Positions 10,354-25,730 of a stretch of 53,793 nucleotides of DNA are shown here, in pieces. How positions within the stretch are numbered: position 1 is the first letter of the stretch; each line of letters starts with the position of its first letter. The stretch spans positions 1,812-55,604 of the forward strand of contig WIDE01000157.1 of assembly GCA_015039315.1 (NCBI GenBank), read 5' to 3'. The position numbers and the translations under genes were made by a program. Under the pieces are notes generated by a model. The model searched no databases. It was not told the origin of the DNA and saw nothing but the letters and a program-made list of their open reading frames with translations. Source of the stretch: Clavulina sp. PMI_390. Its lineage: Eukaryota; Basidiomycota; Agaricomycetes; Cantharellales; Hydnaceae.

Positions 10354-12470
10354 CTGCCGGCGGAGACTGCTATTATTATGGAGCCCTCTCCACGCAGCGG
10401 GTTCTTCCTGGAGATCGCTGCTCCGTTGTAACCACACCCCATTCGACCTACCCTCTTGTCTATGTAACTTGTATCCCTTCAGCATGGTCCTCGATCTGCT
10501 ATTATTGCCATGTCAGCAACGATACCAACACGATCTTCATGATGTTCCTACACGCACCTCATTAGTCAGATTATCATTACATGCCCCCCAAATCGCAATA
10601 TCTATTCCCATCCTTTTGCAGGATCTCGCCTGCTTGTGCTCTGCACAGGGCCACCTTCAGCCGCCAGAAGATCGCGCGTCCCTATGAGAAAGCAGATGAC
10701 AGCATTCCCAATTTTTTGACGATTACGTGGATCATGTCTCCACCAGTATCGGTGCCCATCAGGGCAGAAGAAACGGTGCTTCTTCCACTCGCTTCACTCA
10801 CCGAATTTTGTCACTTCAGCTGGAGATCGACTGTCTGGAGTCTCCGCTTCCGTCCCCGCCACCGAGGCTGCTTGCAGGTTTACACGTGGGCGAGCTCGGA
10901 AACTCCCTCATTGTTTGAATACATTCATACCAGTGACCTGCTTTCGGGAAATCCTGGTGGGTACGGAACTTGCACGCGCACAGTTAATTTCCCGGAGATT
11001 CCGGCATGGCTAAATCTTGATTATAGGAGTATTCTGATATCGAGGACTCGGATGCTGCGCTTTGCCTGATGCATGATGGGTCATGCATATGCAGCGCATC
11101 GTCCTCGCATTTTTGATCTTATGCGAACCTCATACGAATCACGCGGAATCAGCCAGGGTCACCAGTCTAACAGCATTCTATCGACGCGATGGATGTGGCT
11201 TGAGCGCTTAACGTCGGTTACCGGGGCTCTCAGTGGGAAAAGCCAAGTACAAGGAACTGCCCGGCAGGTATGGGCAGGGTATCAGAGAGCGGTTGAAAAG
11301 AGCAATGTCGGTGATTGAGATAGACAATAACGCTGAGCAAACGCTTGAGGTTTTTTTAGACCTAGTATTGACCGCCAGGATCTTTCAATGATCTTCCTAA
11401 GTATGTGTAGGCGAAAGACACATGTCATCATCAGAGCATACACTTTTATTGTTCATCGCAGCATCAGGGGTGCGCACAGCATGATCGACACGTGGAAATC
11501 GGGCAGCGGTGATCAGAGCTTACAATAGCCGTTTTGCAAGCACCCAATTGCATCAAGGCACCGTTCCGATCCGGCAACCCCTCAAGCATATACAGCACAG
11601 ATGATGGTGTATACACAACCGGGGAGACCGACCGGAGTGTCCACGCGTGAAACAGGAGCCAAGGCACCCACTCGCAATTTCCATGAAGAATAGAAATGCT
11701 GGAGGTGCAAAACCCAACCAGGAACGCAGCAATTAATAACGCCAAAGTGGAAAAGCAAGTTGCTTGAATTTGCGGAGGTGCAGGCCCAAAGAAAGGTGCA
11801 CGCCGAATTTTGAAGAAGGTAGAAGCGATGGGGCAGAGCTTAACCGAGAGCGGTCACAGGGGCAAGAAGCCTGGGCCAGTGGGTTGAGCAAAATCCCGGT
11901 AAGCACTCGACCGTCCTGATGTTATACGAAGTACGCTTCTCGTTTCGCCTCCACCGCTACAGTAGCAGTGGCAATATGAGGTCTACTTCCCTAGAACTGA
12001 GGCCACACGGGGGCCTGACGATCGTGATACACCGGAATCCCCGACGGCGCAGGGAGTTGGATACGACGTGGCAATAAAACAGGAGCACGCACATGTCCAT
12101 GCAAGTTTGGGGGATCCCAGAGAGATTGAAGCATCAGAAACGTTCGCCGCGGCCTGGTGCACGACATCTATCAACTCCACTTTCTGGGCCCTGATGGGAC
12201 GCCAACAATCGTCGGGGTGAGTATTGATAGAGTCCTCTCAATCTTCAACATGCTTGGACATGAAGATCAAATATGTCAACAAACGAGGCTGATCACGTAA
12301 CACCCCACGCTTAGATTCAAGATGCCACACCAGCATTTTGTTGTTTGTTTTGAGTGCGATGCGAGTATATATTATCAAACGACGTTTAAACGCGTGAAAG
12401 AATTACAATGGACATGCAAATATACCAAGGTACGAAGGCGAAAAGATGATTGACGGGTTTTTGAGAGCCA
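10354..12470. other. 2.1-kb intergenic stretch without a supported gene
   Basis: It holds the 3' flanks of the Zn2Cys6 gene and, convergent to it, the fumarate reductase gene. Several short frames exist (for example 10581-11069), but none has splice structure or recognisable protein features. A Cys-containing minus-strand frame at 11464-11745 begins with TTG, not ATG. I see no RNA gene or repeat. Confidence 0.5.
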
Positions 12471-14914
<2,444 letters not shown>

Positions 14915-14974
14915 GGTAGATGGATAGGATGGGGGATGGGAGAGACGTGGAGAGGGCGGGTTTGTAGCCGGTTG

Positions 14975-14982
14975 TTTATATA
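14975..14982 (-). promoter_or_regulatory. TATA box of the fumarate reductase gene
   Basis: TATATAAA on the minus strand lies 61 bp upstream of the ATG at 14914, a plausible distance for a core promoter with a short 5' leader. Confidence 0.6.
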
Positions 14983-16484
14983 GGGGGCCCACGGGCTGGC
15001 GGATTACCGGATGTGGGTGGATTCAGAACCGGCTTAAGGGTGAGAATCTACTCCCGGTATTTCACTGTCACGCGAAAAATCCCACTTGCAAGTGCAAAAA
15101 AAAAGGTGTAGAGGTATAGGATGCGCGAAGCAATCATATTATCTTCCCGTCGGTCACAGCTGACTAGCAGCTCGAAGCATCACTAATCGCTATCCCGCAC
15201 ACTCTGCATCACATGCTATCTCTTTTTTATGTTCAGACAAGCAACAGGACCATGCTGTGCTCTACTTTTTGTTCAGACTGTAACTCTCCAGCCTTTCCGT
15301 CGTAATGAAATCTCAAGCCGGCGGAATGTGGGAGCGACTGGAAGATTTTGACGGCTCTAAAAGGCCATTCATATACTAGCAAAATAGATTGAACCTCACG
15401 TGCAATATCGAATGTCATAACCCCGCGCGAACAATCCATCGGACCTTGCGCATTTATAGCCAATCGAATGAGAAACATAACCAAACTTGCATATTACTGC
15501 GTCAGCAACGTCGTAGTTGTTACTCAAGGCTTGGTCCAAGTCAAGAATTAGCTAGTATCTATACGGGTGTATGGATGGATGCTTTGACTGAACGCCATTC
15601 AGCGTTACTGGTCTCTAATCCGCAAGAATATCGGCCCAGACAGACGGGTCGTCGTCCGTCGCATGATGGGCTTTTGCGTGGTGCAAAATTACATGTGACA
15701 AAATGCTCAAACGCTTGCAACACGCGCTCCCAATGACGATTCTCAGACAGTCATAGGCCTTGGCTGTCCCCACGGAAGCATTCTCTCGATCATATTAATT
15801 GTCGGCTCTGCAGGTCGGCGACCAAACGACGCTGCGGTCTATTAACATTTGTTGAAAATCGATGTGCAAGCTTAAAGTTATCCTTAGTTGCAACGGTGGC
15901 ATACAGCAGCGTATGAATCTCGAGGGCGGATGATGGGGGCATGTCTCTGTCATGAAACCCCGCCCGTGGATCAAGCCTCAAACGAATTGACAGTCAAAAT
16001 CGCTGGATGATCGAAGCTCGACGGCGCATGGGATCGTAATCACTCGGCAGAGTTGCGCCGTCAACCGTCAAAAGCAGAGCATATTGAACATGTCGCCAAC
16101 AGTTGTATGCAGGCCAGCGCCATTATATGGACCTCCCAATTCCACACAACCCACAGCTAGTGGGATTCGAGGGGCGCGAGCCGTACAAATGATAGAGATT
16201 AGGAAAAGAGCTTTGTTTTACTCAATGTTCACGGTGATTATTGCCAGCCTTGCTTCCAAGTTGGGTATGAAGAAAGCGGTAGTGAACGTCGCTGGCGTTT
16301 TAGGCACTCAAGGTTTTATAGAGAGGGTAAGCCTAGAAGACACGCTAGTATTCCCATTTTCAAAGCACGCGCGGATGACAATTTGGGCCAAATTGTGTGG
16401 GTGTTCTGCTTGGGTGGCGGGATTCGCTGTTCGTTTGTTCGGTCTGTTGACAGGTGCTTGCACCAACCACGCTCACCAGGCGTG
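14983..16484. other. Divergent intergenic region, fumarate reductase / nucleoporin
   Basis: This 1.5-kb gap separates two divergent genes. No frame in it has protein-like features. A frame open from 16383 into the nucleoporin is probably 5' untranslated upstream of the ATG at 16485. An A9 run lies near 15096. I see nothing else distinctive. Confidence 0.5.
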
Positions 16485-19400
16485 ATGGCAGAGTCGGGCC
16501 CAGCACGCTCAGAACGCGACAAGCTCAGGAGCCATCGCGCTGAAAAACCATATGCGCGACGCCCCCAACAGCTGCGCCGAAGTGCCAGCATCGTGGACTC
16601 CATCAAGTCCATCGTTGTAAAACCTCTGTCGTGGCTCACAGGTGGCCCCCTCAACCCGGCCACCCGCGAGTCTACCGACGTCTCGTCCAGCTCTTCACAG
16701 CCTGCGCGACTCAATGGCAACTATAAGCGCAGAGCCTCCAGCCCGGAAGAAACCGAGCCACTCCAAACTCCTAAAAAGCTTCGACGTCTGAGCCCTGGAG
16801 GGTCATCAACTGCTGGCTCGACCACAAGCTCGCACCTTCGGACTGCCACATCACTACCGTATCTGAGTGCCCACTCTGTCGGCCTGCGTCCCCCTAGAGC
16901 TTCGTTCCTCCCCCCTCTCCCGCGCACCTCCACTCCGAGTAGGCAGAGTTCGGTTGAACCCACGAGATTCGCATCTCCCAATGTTAGAGCCAGTCCCTCT
17001 ATTGGGAGCACTGTTTTTCGTCGCGCTGGCTCCCTGACCCCCCAAGCTTCTTTCGACACGGGCTCTGACAAAACCGCATTTGGTATCCAGTACCGTTCTC
17101 CATTCGCGCCCAGAGCCTCTCCTGCCCCCGCGTCCGGATCAAATGGGTCTTACGGAGGTCTACCGCGTCAACCTTCATTACTCTCAGATCGCGGGCATGC
17201 CGCATTTAACGGCGCAAGGTCGCATTCGACCGTTGCGCTTGATGATGACGCGGAGACTGAGCGGGGCAACAGTATCTCTCCATCCCGTCCTACGTTTACC
17301 CCACTCGGCTCACCCGTTAGGCGCACTTCGGATGCCACAAGCGTAGGCGGTCAACTTGTTTCCCATCTAAGGTTGGCCACGCTTCACGGGACCGAGAGCC
17401 TCAATGCGTTTCCTACCAATGTACGTTCCACTCCTTTTTTGTGGTTAACCTTCCCGCACAGACTCTCAACAAAGACCTATTTTTCCAGCGTGCCGGGCCC
17501 ACTGATACGAGTGGAGAGTCTCCGCTCGTTCAAGCCCACAGAGCCGTCGCCCTCATCGCTGCTCGCTCGGCTTCGCCAGAGAAATCTACGAATGATCGGG
17601 TGTTTCAGGCCTTAGAGGAAGCCCTCCCCTGGTCTCAATCAAGGAAAATCCGCCACGAGCAGCGAGCCAAGATTAGGGTTCCCACTCCTTCCGCGCATCC
17701 CCGTTTATCTGGACAAGCAGGGCGTATGGTCAAACCTTATGGGAGAGAGTCCGAAAACTCTCGTGGCTCTGAGGATGTTGAGATGCAAGACGATATCAGA
17801 ACAGCCCTGTCAGGCGAACCATTCGAGCGCCTCCTTCAAACTCGCGAGAGTAAAAAGGTAATCGGCCCATTGATCAAGGAAGATAAGACTGTGAAGGACC
17901 AGAAATCCTTTGACCCTGCGCACAAGCCTGTGAAACCATCTACGGTATCATCCGACTCCGTTACCCCGCCGACTGCGCCTTTGGTGCCTGCCATTACTCC
18001 TCTTACTTCTATTGGTGCTGAGAGCCAGTATGACACTCCAGAGCCTCTCCCTTTTGCACTCATCCCTGCGAGCACGACCCCCGTTTCAACATCCTTACCT
18101 TCGTCCTCTTCATCATCGCTTCGTGAGCGGAGGTCGCGACCTGCTGTGCATACAGCATCCGTTAGCCGCCGCCCCAACGACAAGCGTCCCAATCGCTTCG
18201 CTATTGATGAAGAAGAGGGCGAGGGGGCTGCCGATGTCAACGCAGTTGATATCAACTCGTGGGCTAGCAAAGGTGGACTCGCTCTGGAGGTACCCGCTGG
18301 TTGGTCGTTTGGGTCAAAAACATCCCTTTCCACAACACAGACCCCGCCACCAATTAAGACTGCGAATCACCCGAGCACATCGACGAGTGAAGCCACACTA
18401 CCTATCGATGCTGACAAGATGGTGCGTGGATACAGTTTCCTGTTTGACACATCACTCACCTTGCTATCTCACCAGAGCGGTCCTAAATCAATACCTTTCC
18501 CGTCCTCAAAACCATCCAGTGTGTCCGTCGTCACTCCTCTGTCTGCGACTCCCCCTACCACCGCAGCACCTGAACCTCCAAAGGTTGTGACTTCGAGTTC
18601 TGCACCTACCGCATCAGCGAGCACCACCACGCCACCGTTGTTTGCTGGGTTTGGGATAGTGTCTTCGGCCCCTGCTGTGTCCTCGAGTCCTCCAGCACCT
18701 CCTGGTGCTGGGACAAGCCCCTTCGGTACTTCTGCCACCAAAAGCTCGCCGTTTGGGAACAGTGACTTGTTTGGGAGTAAGCTTGACCCACTCCCGTCGT
18801 CCCCAGCCAATCCCGTTGCTGCCCCAACCGCCACCAATGGACCTTCACCATTTGGTAGTTCCGCGACCAAAAGCTCGCCTTTCGGGGGCACCCCGTTATT
18901 CGGAAATAAGATTGTGACCTCGTCGGTCGAATCTGGCGGGAATATCGCTCCTAGTAGTGGATCCTCACCATTTGGCAACTTGGCCAGCACGACCTCCCCC
19001 TTCGGAGGCACGTCTCTCTTCGGTAGTAAACCCGAATCCTCATCAGTGGGAGCCGGAGGAAGTACCAAACCCCTTCCCACCGGAAATGGCCCTTCACCAT
19101 TTGGGAATTTGGCTACCAAGAGCTCACCATTTGGGGCCGCTGGTCTCTTTGGCAGCGGGGTGGCAGTACCCTCATCAAGTACACCTCAACCCTCGTCCTC
19201 TGAGGAAAAGAAGACAGAAGCGATCTCGTCTCAGAAACCGGATAGCAGTTCTGTAACACCGCCAGCTGATATAGGGGCGGCTAAGACGCCCACATTCAGT
19301 TCTAGTGCATTTACGCCTCAGCCTGCATTATTCGGAGTGACCCAATCGTCAGGGGCTATGCCCTCAACCAGTATTACACCTCCTACGCTATCCAACGGCA

Positions 19401-20443
19401 CCATCATAACGGAGGCGAAGCCTCCAACACCTTCGCCTTTCGCTTGGCCTCCACCCACAGCCGCCCCAACCCCTTTGAATGACTCCACCACCAGTTCCGT
19501 GGAAGCAAAAGCTCCCGTATCTACTGCCAATCCCTTCGCGTTCCAAAAACCTTCTGCTTCCATATTCGGAGCCAGTGGAACTACTTCAAACAACAAGGAA
19601 TCCACCAGCCTTTTCACATTTGGTGTACCACCTGCAAGCACAAACGGGGCTGGTGGACCAGGCGCTCAACCTGGGAGCTCCTCAAATGGTGGCAGCAAAG
19701 CCAATCCATTCACATTCGCTTCCTCAACCGCTAATACTAACAGCTCGATGCCATTTGGGGCAGTCTCCAACTCGCCATCTCTGACCGGAGGCAGCTCGTC
19801 AACTCCGTCATTCTTGTTCGGTATGTGTTTACCAGAGCTCAGCTATGTAGGATATTTGCTAATACTCGTGGGTATAGGGGCAGCAGCACCCGCGCAAACA
19901 AGTGTCTCGACTCCCATTGAGGTCAAACCACGTGCTCAAACTCCGCCTGCTATGACTAGCGGTGATGGGATGGACACGAGTCCATTACAAAGCACTCAGG
20001 CGACGCTTGCCCCACAAAATGGAGGAAGTGCATTCAATTCATTCCAATCGAATGCATCCACTTCGACCTTCACTTTTGGGACACCAAAACCTACCTTTGG
20101 TGATTCATCCTCTCAATTTGGAGGTAGTCGCCCTGGAACACCCTCTTCACCATTCCCAGCGCCTAGCACCTTTGGGGCCGCTCCCACATCTCCATTCCCA
20201 GGCAGCCCATCTCTCCCTCCCTCGACGTTCTCGTTTGGCGCGCCGTCTGTCCCGACAGCTGCCCCCAACACGCACGCCTTCACGTTTTCACCTGCGGCCA
20301 GCCCAACCTTATCTCCGACCACATTGGGTCCATCTGCACCTTTTGTCTTTGGTTCAGGCTCCGATGTTGGTTCACAGGCTCCTGGTACTCCCACAACACC
20401 TCGTCGTCCGATGAGATCGCTTCCGCAAAGGAAGAAGCGGTGA
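16485..20443 (+). CDS. FG-repeat nucleoporin, nuclear-basket (Nup1/NUP153-like) type
   Basis: Four exons (16485-17420, 17462-18421, 18476-19820, 19878-20443) give 1,268 residues. Introns at 18422-18475 and 19821-19877 are in frame but have good GTGCGT/GTATGT donors and AG acceptors. The N-terminus is basic with a short amphipathic-helix candidate at residues 33-53 (IVDSIKSIVVKPLSWLTG), reminiscent of the membrane-binding helices of yeast Nup1/Nup60. The rest is Ser/Pro/Thr-rich and disordered. The second half carries many FG motifs (SPFG, LFG, FTFG, FSFG, FVFG), including four near-identical units. FG repeats bind karyopherins and form the pore's permeability barrier. The C-terminus is strongly basic (PRRPMRSLPQRKKR). 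The pore role is confident from FG content; assignment to Nup1/Nup124/NUP153 rather than another FG-Nup rests on the helix and basic ends and is inferred. Confidence 0.88.
18716..19160 (+). repeat. Four coding tandem repeats of about 120-129 bp in the nucleoporin
   Basis: Units start near 18716, 18842, 18962 and 19091. Each encodes SPFG, then S/N-x-A-T/S-K/T-S/T-SPFG, then LFG, with a more variable Ser/Pro/Gly-rich spacer. The DNA is also similar (CCTTCACCATTTGG-type starts), which suggests recent intragenic duplication within the FG domain. Confidence 0.75.
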
Positions 20444-20791
20444 TAGCTTCCGAGATTCCCTTTACTTCCTCCTTATTCATGTCTTCTTTGGTCCACTTTC
20501 CATCTTTGCATGCACATTCATCATCATTGCATATTTAGCTTTCCACAATATTCCCTCGTCGACTAACGGTTGACACTACATCACAGTATCGCAGTGCATC
20601 ACTTTCATCTCACACCAGTCGTCTCCACCGTTACTTTACTTTCTCGTTGTATGTTATTATTCCTCTGGGCTCAGTATATGAGAATGTAGAGGGTACTGAA
20701 GTACCATATGTATTCAAGCAGCGCTTGCAATCTCAATGACATTAAATTGGGTGCTAGATAATATGGAACGAGCGAATAGGGTGGCTGGATT
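20444..20791. other. Convergent 3' region, nucleoporin / SPT16
   Basis: This 348-bp AT-richer gap lies between two stop codons facing each other. It should hold both 3' untranslated regions and polyadenylation sites. No gene is seen. Confidence 0.5.
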
Positions 20792-23700
20792 TCAACGCTT
20801 TGACTTGCCATTAGCTTTCTTCTTTGGACGATCATCATCTTCTGAATCATCGTCAGAGCCTCGAGCGCGAGCGGCTTCTCGCTTCTTTTTATCAGACGCG
20901 GCTGCTTTTTCCTCAAGGGCATCCCAATCTTGCCCCGATTCGTCTCCAGAACCGTCATCATCATCAAAGTCTTCATCATCAGACGCATTGCTGGCATCAT
21001 CATCACTGTATGCATCGCTCTCGTCAGTAGAGGATGCGGCGAACTCCTCTGGGTCAGCTTCAAACTCGCTCTCCTGACTGGACTCATCTGACGACTTTGA
21101 GCATGATATGAGTGCTGATATTATTAAATGAAACGACGAGAGGAGCTTACTGCATTGGAATCATTATCTCCTTGGACAAGGAAGCTCCAACCACGCTCCT
21201 TGAAGAACTCGAAAGGACTATCGTTAATGGTCTTCATGATCTGTGACCAGTTCAAGTTGACAGGGCCTTCTGCGAGTGGAACGTCAACGGAGCTGGAGAA
21301 ATAAGGCATCAAGATCACGAGCGGTCATCAAATCCCCATAAAAACCGCTAGAAACTTACTCGAGCCATTCCTTGACATTGTCAAGCTGAGTGCTTGGAAT
21401 GGAGTTGATATGTAGGGGGGGTTTGGAAAAATCCTTGAAAATCAGGACCATGTCAAATTGTTTGAGCGAGAACTGCACTCTTTCTAACGACGCAATCTCG
21501 ATTTCGGCCAATGTGACCACGGTGAAGGGTGGGTCGGAGAGGTGTATCAGACAGTCAGTGGTGGGTTGCATCTTCACGCTTGCGCGGACGGGCACTCCCT
21601 CGAACGCAAGATCGCGGAATGGGATATCAACCTCCACTCTATTGTCGCTCTGTTTACATCGCTATGAGAGATGAAGCAACCGGTAGTAAGCAGATTACTT
21701 ACCCCTTCCGCAATCTTGTCTGCAAAATGCTTGAACTCTTTGTTGAGAGCTCGCCGACGCTTCATCTCAGTTTGCTCCAACTCGATTTCATCTTCGTCAC
21801 CGTACCGATATTTGCGTTTGCGATTGCCAGTTTCGTCGAACTGAACATCTGACGCTTCACGGTAGATTTGGACGTCCTGACCAACACAAATTGTCCATAA
21901 GAGGAAAATTGTACATGAGATCACAGGGCCAACCTTGGTTTTCTTCTTGCCAATGATGATGGGGGACCGGAGGTGAAAATGGATTATCACGAGCATCTCG
22001 CCATCGCAGGGTTGAAAAAATAAGTGCTTGATATTGGAGAACGGCAGATCTAATAAAAGAGTATGGTGAGCACAGTTGAGATTGTTTCCAAGGTCAAAGA
22101 ACATGCCAATCTTCTGCCCGAGAGGGGACTGGTATCTGACACCATTAGCGTGGACTTCCAATTCGCCAGGCAATCGTTTGCCATCAAGGGCTGGACGAGC
22201 AAAGACATCTGGGAGCTTATGAGGCCGTCGACCTGTGCGGAAAAAACCTCAGCATAATTGTATACTCAGACTTTACGCATAATCAACATACCTTTCATCT
22301 CTACGAGGACATCTTGCTCAACAACGTCAGCCATTTCCTTCTTCTCCTGCTCGCGCTTGTTCGCCTCCTTCTTCAGCTCCGTAATCTGCTTCACAAGAGT
22401 GTCGACGCGGTGACCGTCCATGCTACGATAGGAGAGCGATCGAATGAAAATTGCGTTTGGATCTTCGAATGACTATACCAAAATCCTATCAGTGAACATG
22501 AAGCGAACAGATGTAAGATACTAACAGCCTCGTCCTTCCTTCCGCCCCCGCTACCAACATCGAGGAAGTTGATGCGTAGCTGCATGTAGTCACCTACTTC
22601 ACTGCTAACAGCGTTCTTGAGTGTATTAATGTGGAAAGGGACGGCGAAGCCATTGATAGGCAAAACAACGCTCTGATTCCTTCGGTCGACGTAGATCTGG
22701 TGGAGAATATCAGTACTATTCCATTCCATAGCGTCGTGATATGAGACTGACTCTGAGGGATTCTACCTCCTTGGGCAGGCCCATCTCACCCTTGTATGCC
22801 TGGAATCTCTTCCACGCTTTCCCGCGATCTTCATCTGCTCCTGCATCTTCGCCCGCATACTTAGCAATACCTTCTTCCTGCCGTTGGGCAAAGAGCTCCT
22901 TCTGGTGTTCAGCAATTTTAGCGGACACAGTCTTTGACGCATCGGGGTCAAGCAGCTGCTGTCGAGTCTTCCCACGAAGCACTTTGCTCCCCACCACCAC
23001 GCTATTGGAGACCTTTGGCTCAGACTTGCCTGCCGACTTTGGTTTCCCGTTCGTCTTGGCTGCTGGCTTCTCGTCATCTTCAAAGCGGAAGATGAAGTCT
23101 TTCGAATCCTTCCCACCCTCGGTGAGACAGACAGAGGCGTTCGAACTGACTTTGATGGTGTCGATGAGACTGAGAGCATACCTAGAAGACCACAATTTAG
23201 GATTCTGAGATTATCAAAGCTCAAAGGGCACAAACTTTTTGCCTTTAGAATCCTCAAGATCCTGGAAACCGAGCGCCAATGAGAAGATCATATCTGAGCG
23301 TAGTATCCTCGTGTTTTTGGAGTTGATAATCCATTGGCTGTCACGGAACTCGAGTCCCATCTTAAGGAAAGGGCAGCAAGATAAGTCAAGTAGCTAGGAG
23401 AAGGCCTGAATGGGACTCACAGCAAAACCGATGCTCTTAGGAAAGTGCTTTTCCAGTTCTGGTTTTTTGCTCTTGATGTAGTCAACAGCCGCAGTATAAA
23501 CATCTTCGGTCTTAGCGCCATCGTGCATCTTGGACAGGACCTCGTGCTGCAGCGCGAGGAGGAAGGTATAGTTTCCGTCTTGTTCCTAGCAGAAAAAGTG
23601 AGTGCTTAAATACCGTATACAGGTGTTCTCATCTGAACCTTTGACGGGTCAACCAGGAAACTTCGTCCCAACTGAGCTGAATAACCCTTGTATTTGATGC

Positions 23701-24974
23701 CAATAGAGGACAGAATTACACCAGTCACGGCCATGGTGTCCTCACCAGACTGAGCGCTTGGCTTGAGATCATACCCGGTTTTTGTCCCCTTCGATTGAAT
23801 GACAGGGGAGTACGGAATCTCCACCAGAGACCAGTCAACATCGTTGAGATGCCGACTCTTATTGAATACGCGCATGTCAGGGCCTTTGGAGGCTTCGGGA
23901 TTCCCAATGCGCTCTTCGAGGTAAGCGGCGAAAGAGGAATGGGGGATCTTGTTCTGCTTGTCTAGGATTCCCTCCAGTTTAGGAACAAACGAATGGATCA
24001 TAATGGCAGAGGCTATGTGGGCGGCTGTGCGGACCGATCGCTATAGGAAAGTAGGGTTAGGACCCGTTTCTCAGTAAATTGAATGAATGGCTAAACCGAC
24101 AAGCTCTTCCTCATCCTTGGTCGCCATTGCGAGCGATAGAACTGGTGCAGCTTCTACCCAATCAAATTTTCCAGCATTCTCAGGTGCCGAGGTCAAGGCG
24201 CTCCAGTCAGTGGCTAATCGGCCAGAGTGCTTCTCCTTCTGTGGAATAGCCACTCTTTTCTGGTAGGGTTGAATACGCTGGTGAGTGCCAAATCCTTGCA
24301 GTAACAAAAATAGGGGCTAGTGATAAAGTGGAGACACGTACGGACGAAGATAGCTGCTCAAGTAGGTCGGGAAGAGCGTTGCTTGGGGGCTCTTTAGCCT
24401 TTGCCAAGGTGAGAATTTTGAGAGACACAGGTGCACCATCTTGAAGTTGATTGAGGATTTGAGCTGGGTGGACAGAATGAAGCCCCAATTAGAGGTAAGA
24501 TCTCGAATCACTAGCGCCACTAGTCACTTACCCTTCGACGCAGAAGCGACGAAGGTGACCGCTTCTTTTTGTATTAGCAGGATAGTTGAGGGGAACTCAT
24601 ACCCTAAGAGCCACGTCTAATAAAATTACGGCGAAGCGACGTCGAGTCATCGCAAGCAAAAGAAACAGTTAGCACATTGCGGATCCAACAATAACAGCGG
24701 AAAACGCGTAGATTCACGAACCTGAAAAGCGGTAGACTTCTTTACAGCCTCTTCCTCGCCTGCTGGGTCGCCGGACAGAAGAAGAATCGCGTCCATATCG
24801 TCCAAGACCACCCAGTCGACGTTGGCCACTGGGTTCTGATGCGTCCAACATATTTTGAGCATTAGTAGGAGCATCCAGGCTATTCACTGATTATTTGAGT
24901 ATCAGACTGACCGCCCATCGTTCAAGCAGGGCGCCCATCCTGCTCCAGAACGTCTTCACGTTGAGCTCGACCAT
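20792..24974 (-). CDS. SPT16: FACT complex large subunit SPT16
   Basis: SPT16 is the large subunit of the FACT histone chaperone, which handles H2A-H2B and H3-H4 during transcription and replication. The start at 24974 gives [20 protein letters not shown]. The aminopeptidase-like N-terminal domain follows (about 23230-24900; [29 protein letters not shown]). Next comes the dimerisation/middle region ([32 protein letters not shown]) and then the Rtt106-like tandem PH middle domain ([36 protein letters not shown]). The C-terminal tail is strongly acidic (20800-21090) and ends in a basic stretch, [12 protein letters not shown], before the stop at 20792-20794. More than ten introns of about 50-75 nt interrupt it. 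The catalytic peptidase residues are not expected in this family. It appears complete. Confidence 0.96.
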
Positions 24975-25730
24975 GACTATGACCAGCAATTGAATGAAGC
25001 ACAACAAACAACAACACGACTAAAGGCCACACCACAGAGGTATTTGGATTACTTGCCTCTTTGATTTTTGACGGTCTACTGCGAGCAGACTCTTGGTTTC
25101 GACTGCTGCAACAAGCATATGTCCTTTCCGATCCATTCATCAAACTCCACCTGCCGCCCTTGGGAAGGCTGCAGGGTTCAGAACCTGCCAGTTACCCCAT
25201 CGATCTCTGTTTGAGTTTGTTTAATATGCACGTCACTGTGTTAGCCTCGGATCGAATGCAGCGCGCCCCCCTTGACATCAGACTTCTGGCATATGTATTC
25301 CCCCATAGGGATCTGCTTTCATATATAATGGCACTAGCAGTTGATGCGGTTACTGACCACATGATGTCGTCACAGCATGAGGAAAGATGCTCTCGCCAGG
25401 CACATAAATCCGTCCATTAGACGAGGGAAGGTTCTAACGGTTTGGTTCGAAGTTCTGGACTGTAATCGAAAGGAATGCTGGGGATCTCATGACTGCATCG
25501 AGTAGCCAATATGAGACAACTGATTATCCATTATATTGTGAGCAGCTGGTTGATGGACCGAACTCGAATGTATACACAGTCTTATTGGCTCTCTAAACGC
25601 AATGACGTGAAAACAGTGTACATTACAGGGTATCTTGAGTGTACGTCCAACATAAGAGTCGGTTTGTTCTATCGTATCCCATGAACTCGCCGTCGCATCA
25701 ACTTTACCGCCTCTATCTAGGTTCGTGACA
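24975..25730. other. Intergenic region upstream of SPT16
   Basis: This 756-bp interval contains the SPT16 promoter and the 3' flank of glycosyltransferase copy A. A plus-strand frame at 25061-25420 has no supporting features. No relic of the transporter found at the right end was recognised here. Confidence 0.5.

Noticed and set aside
10357..10434. Continuation of the Zn2Cys6 frame after its stop
   Set aside because: The downstream codons stay open for only about 25 residues and no convincing donor or acceptor bypasses the TGA. It is kept as an uncertainty, not a gene extension.
11464..11745. Possible small secreted Cys-rich protein on the minus strand
   Set aside because: Its first codon is TTG, there is no upstream in-frame ATG with a signal peptide, and no splice structure supports it.
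18469..19119. 216-codon minus-strand frame opposite the nucleoporin
   Set aside because: It is an antisense shadow of the Ser/Pro/Gly-rich FG repeat region; its own repeats are the complement of the coding repeats.
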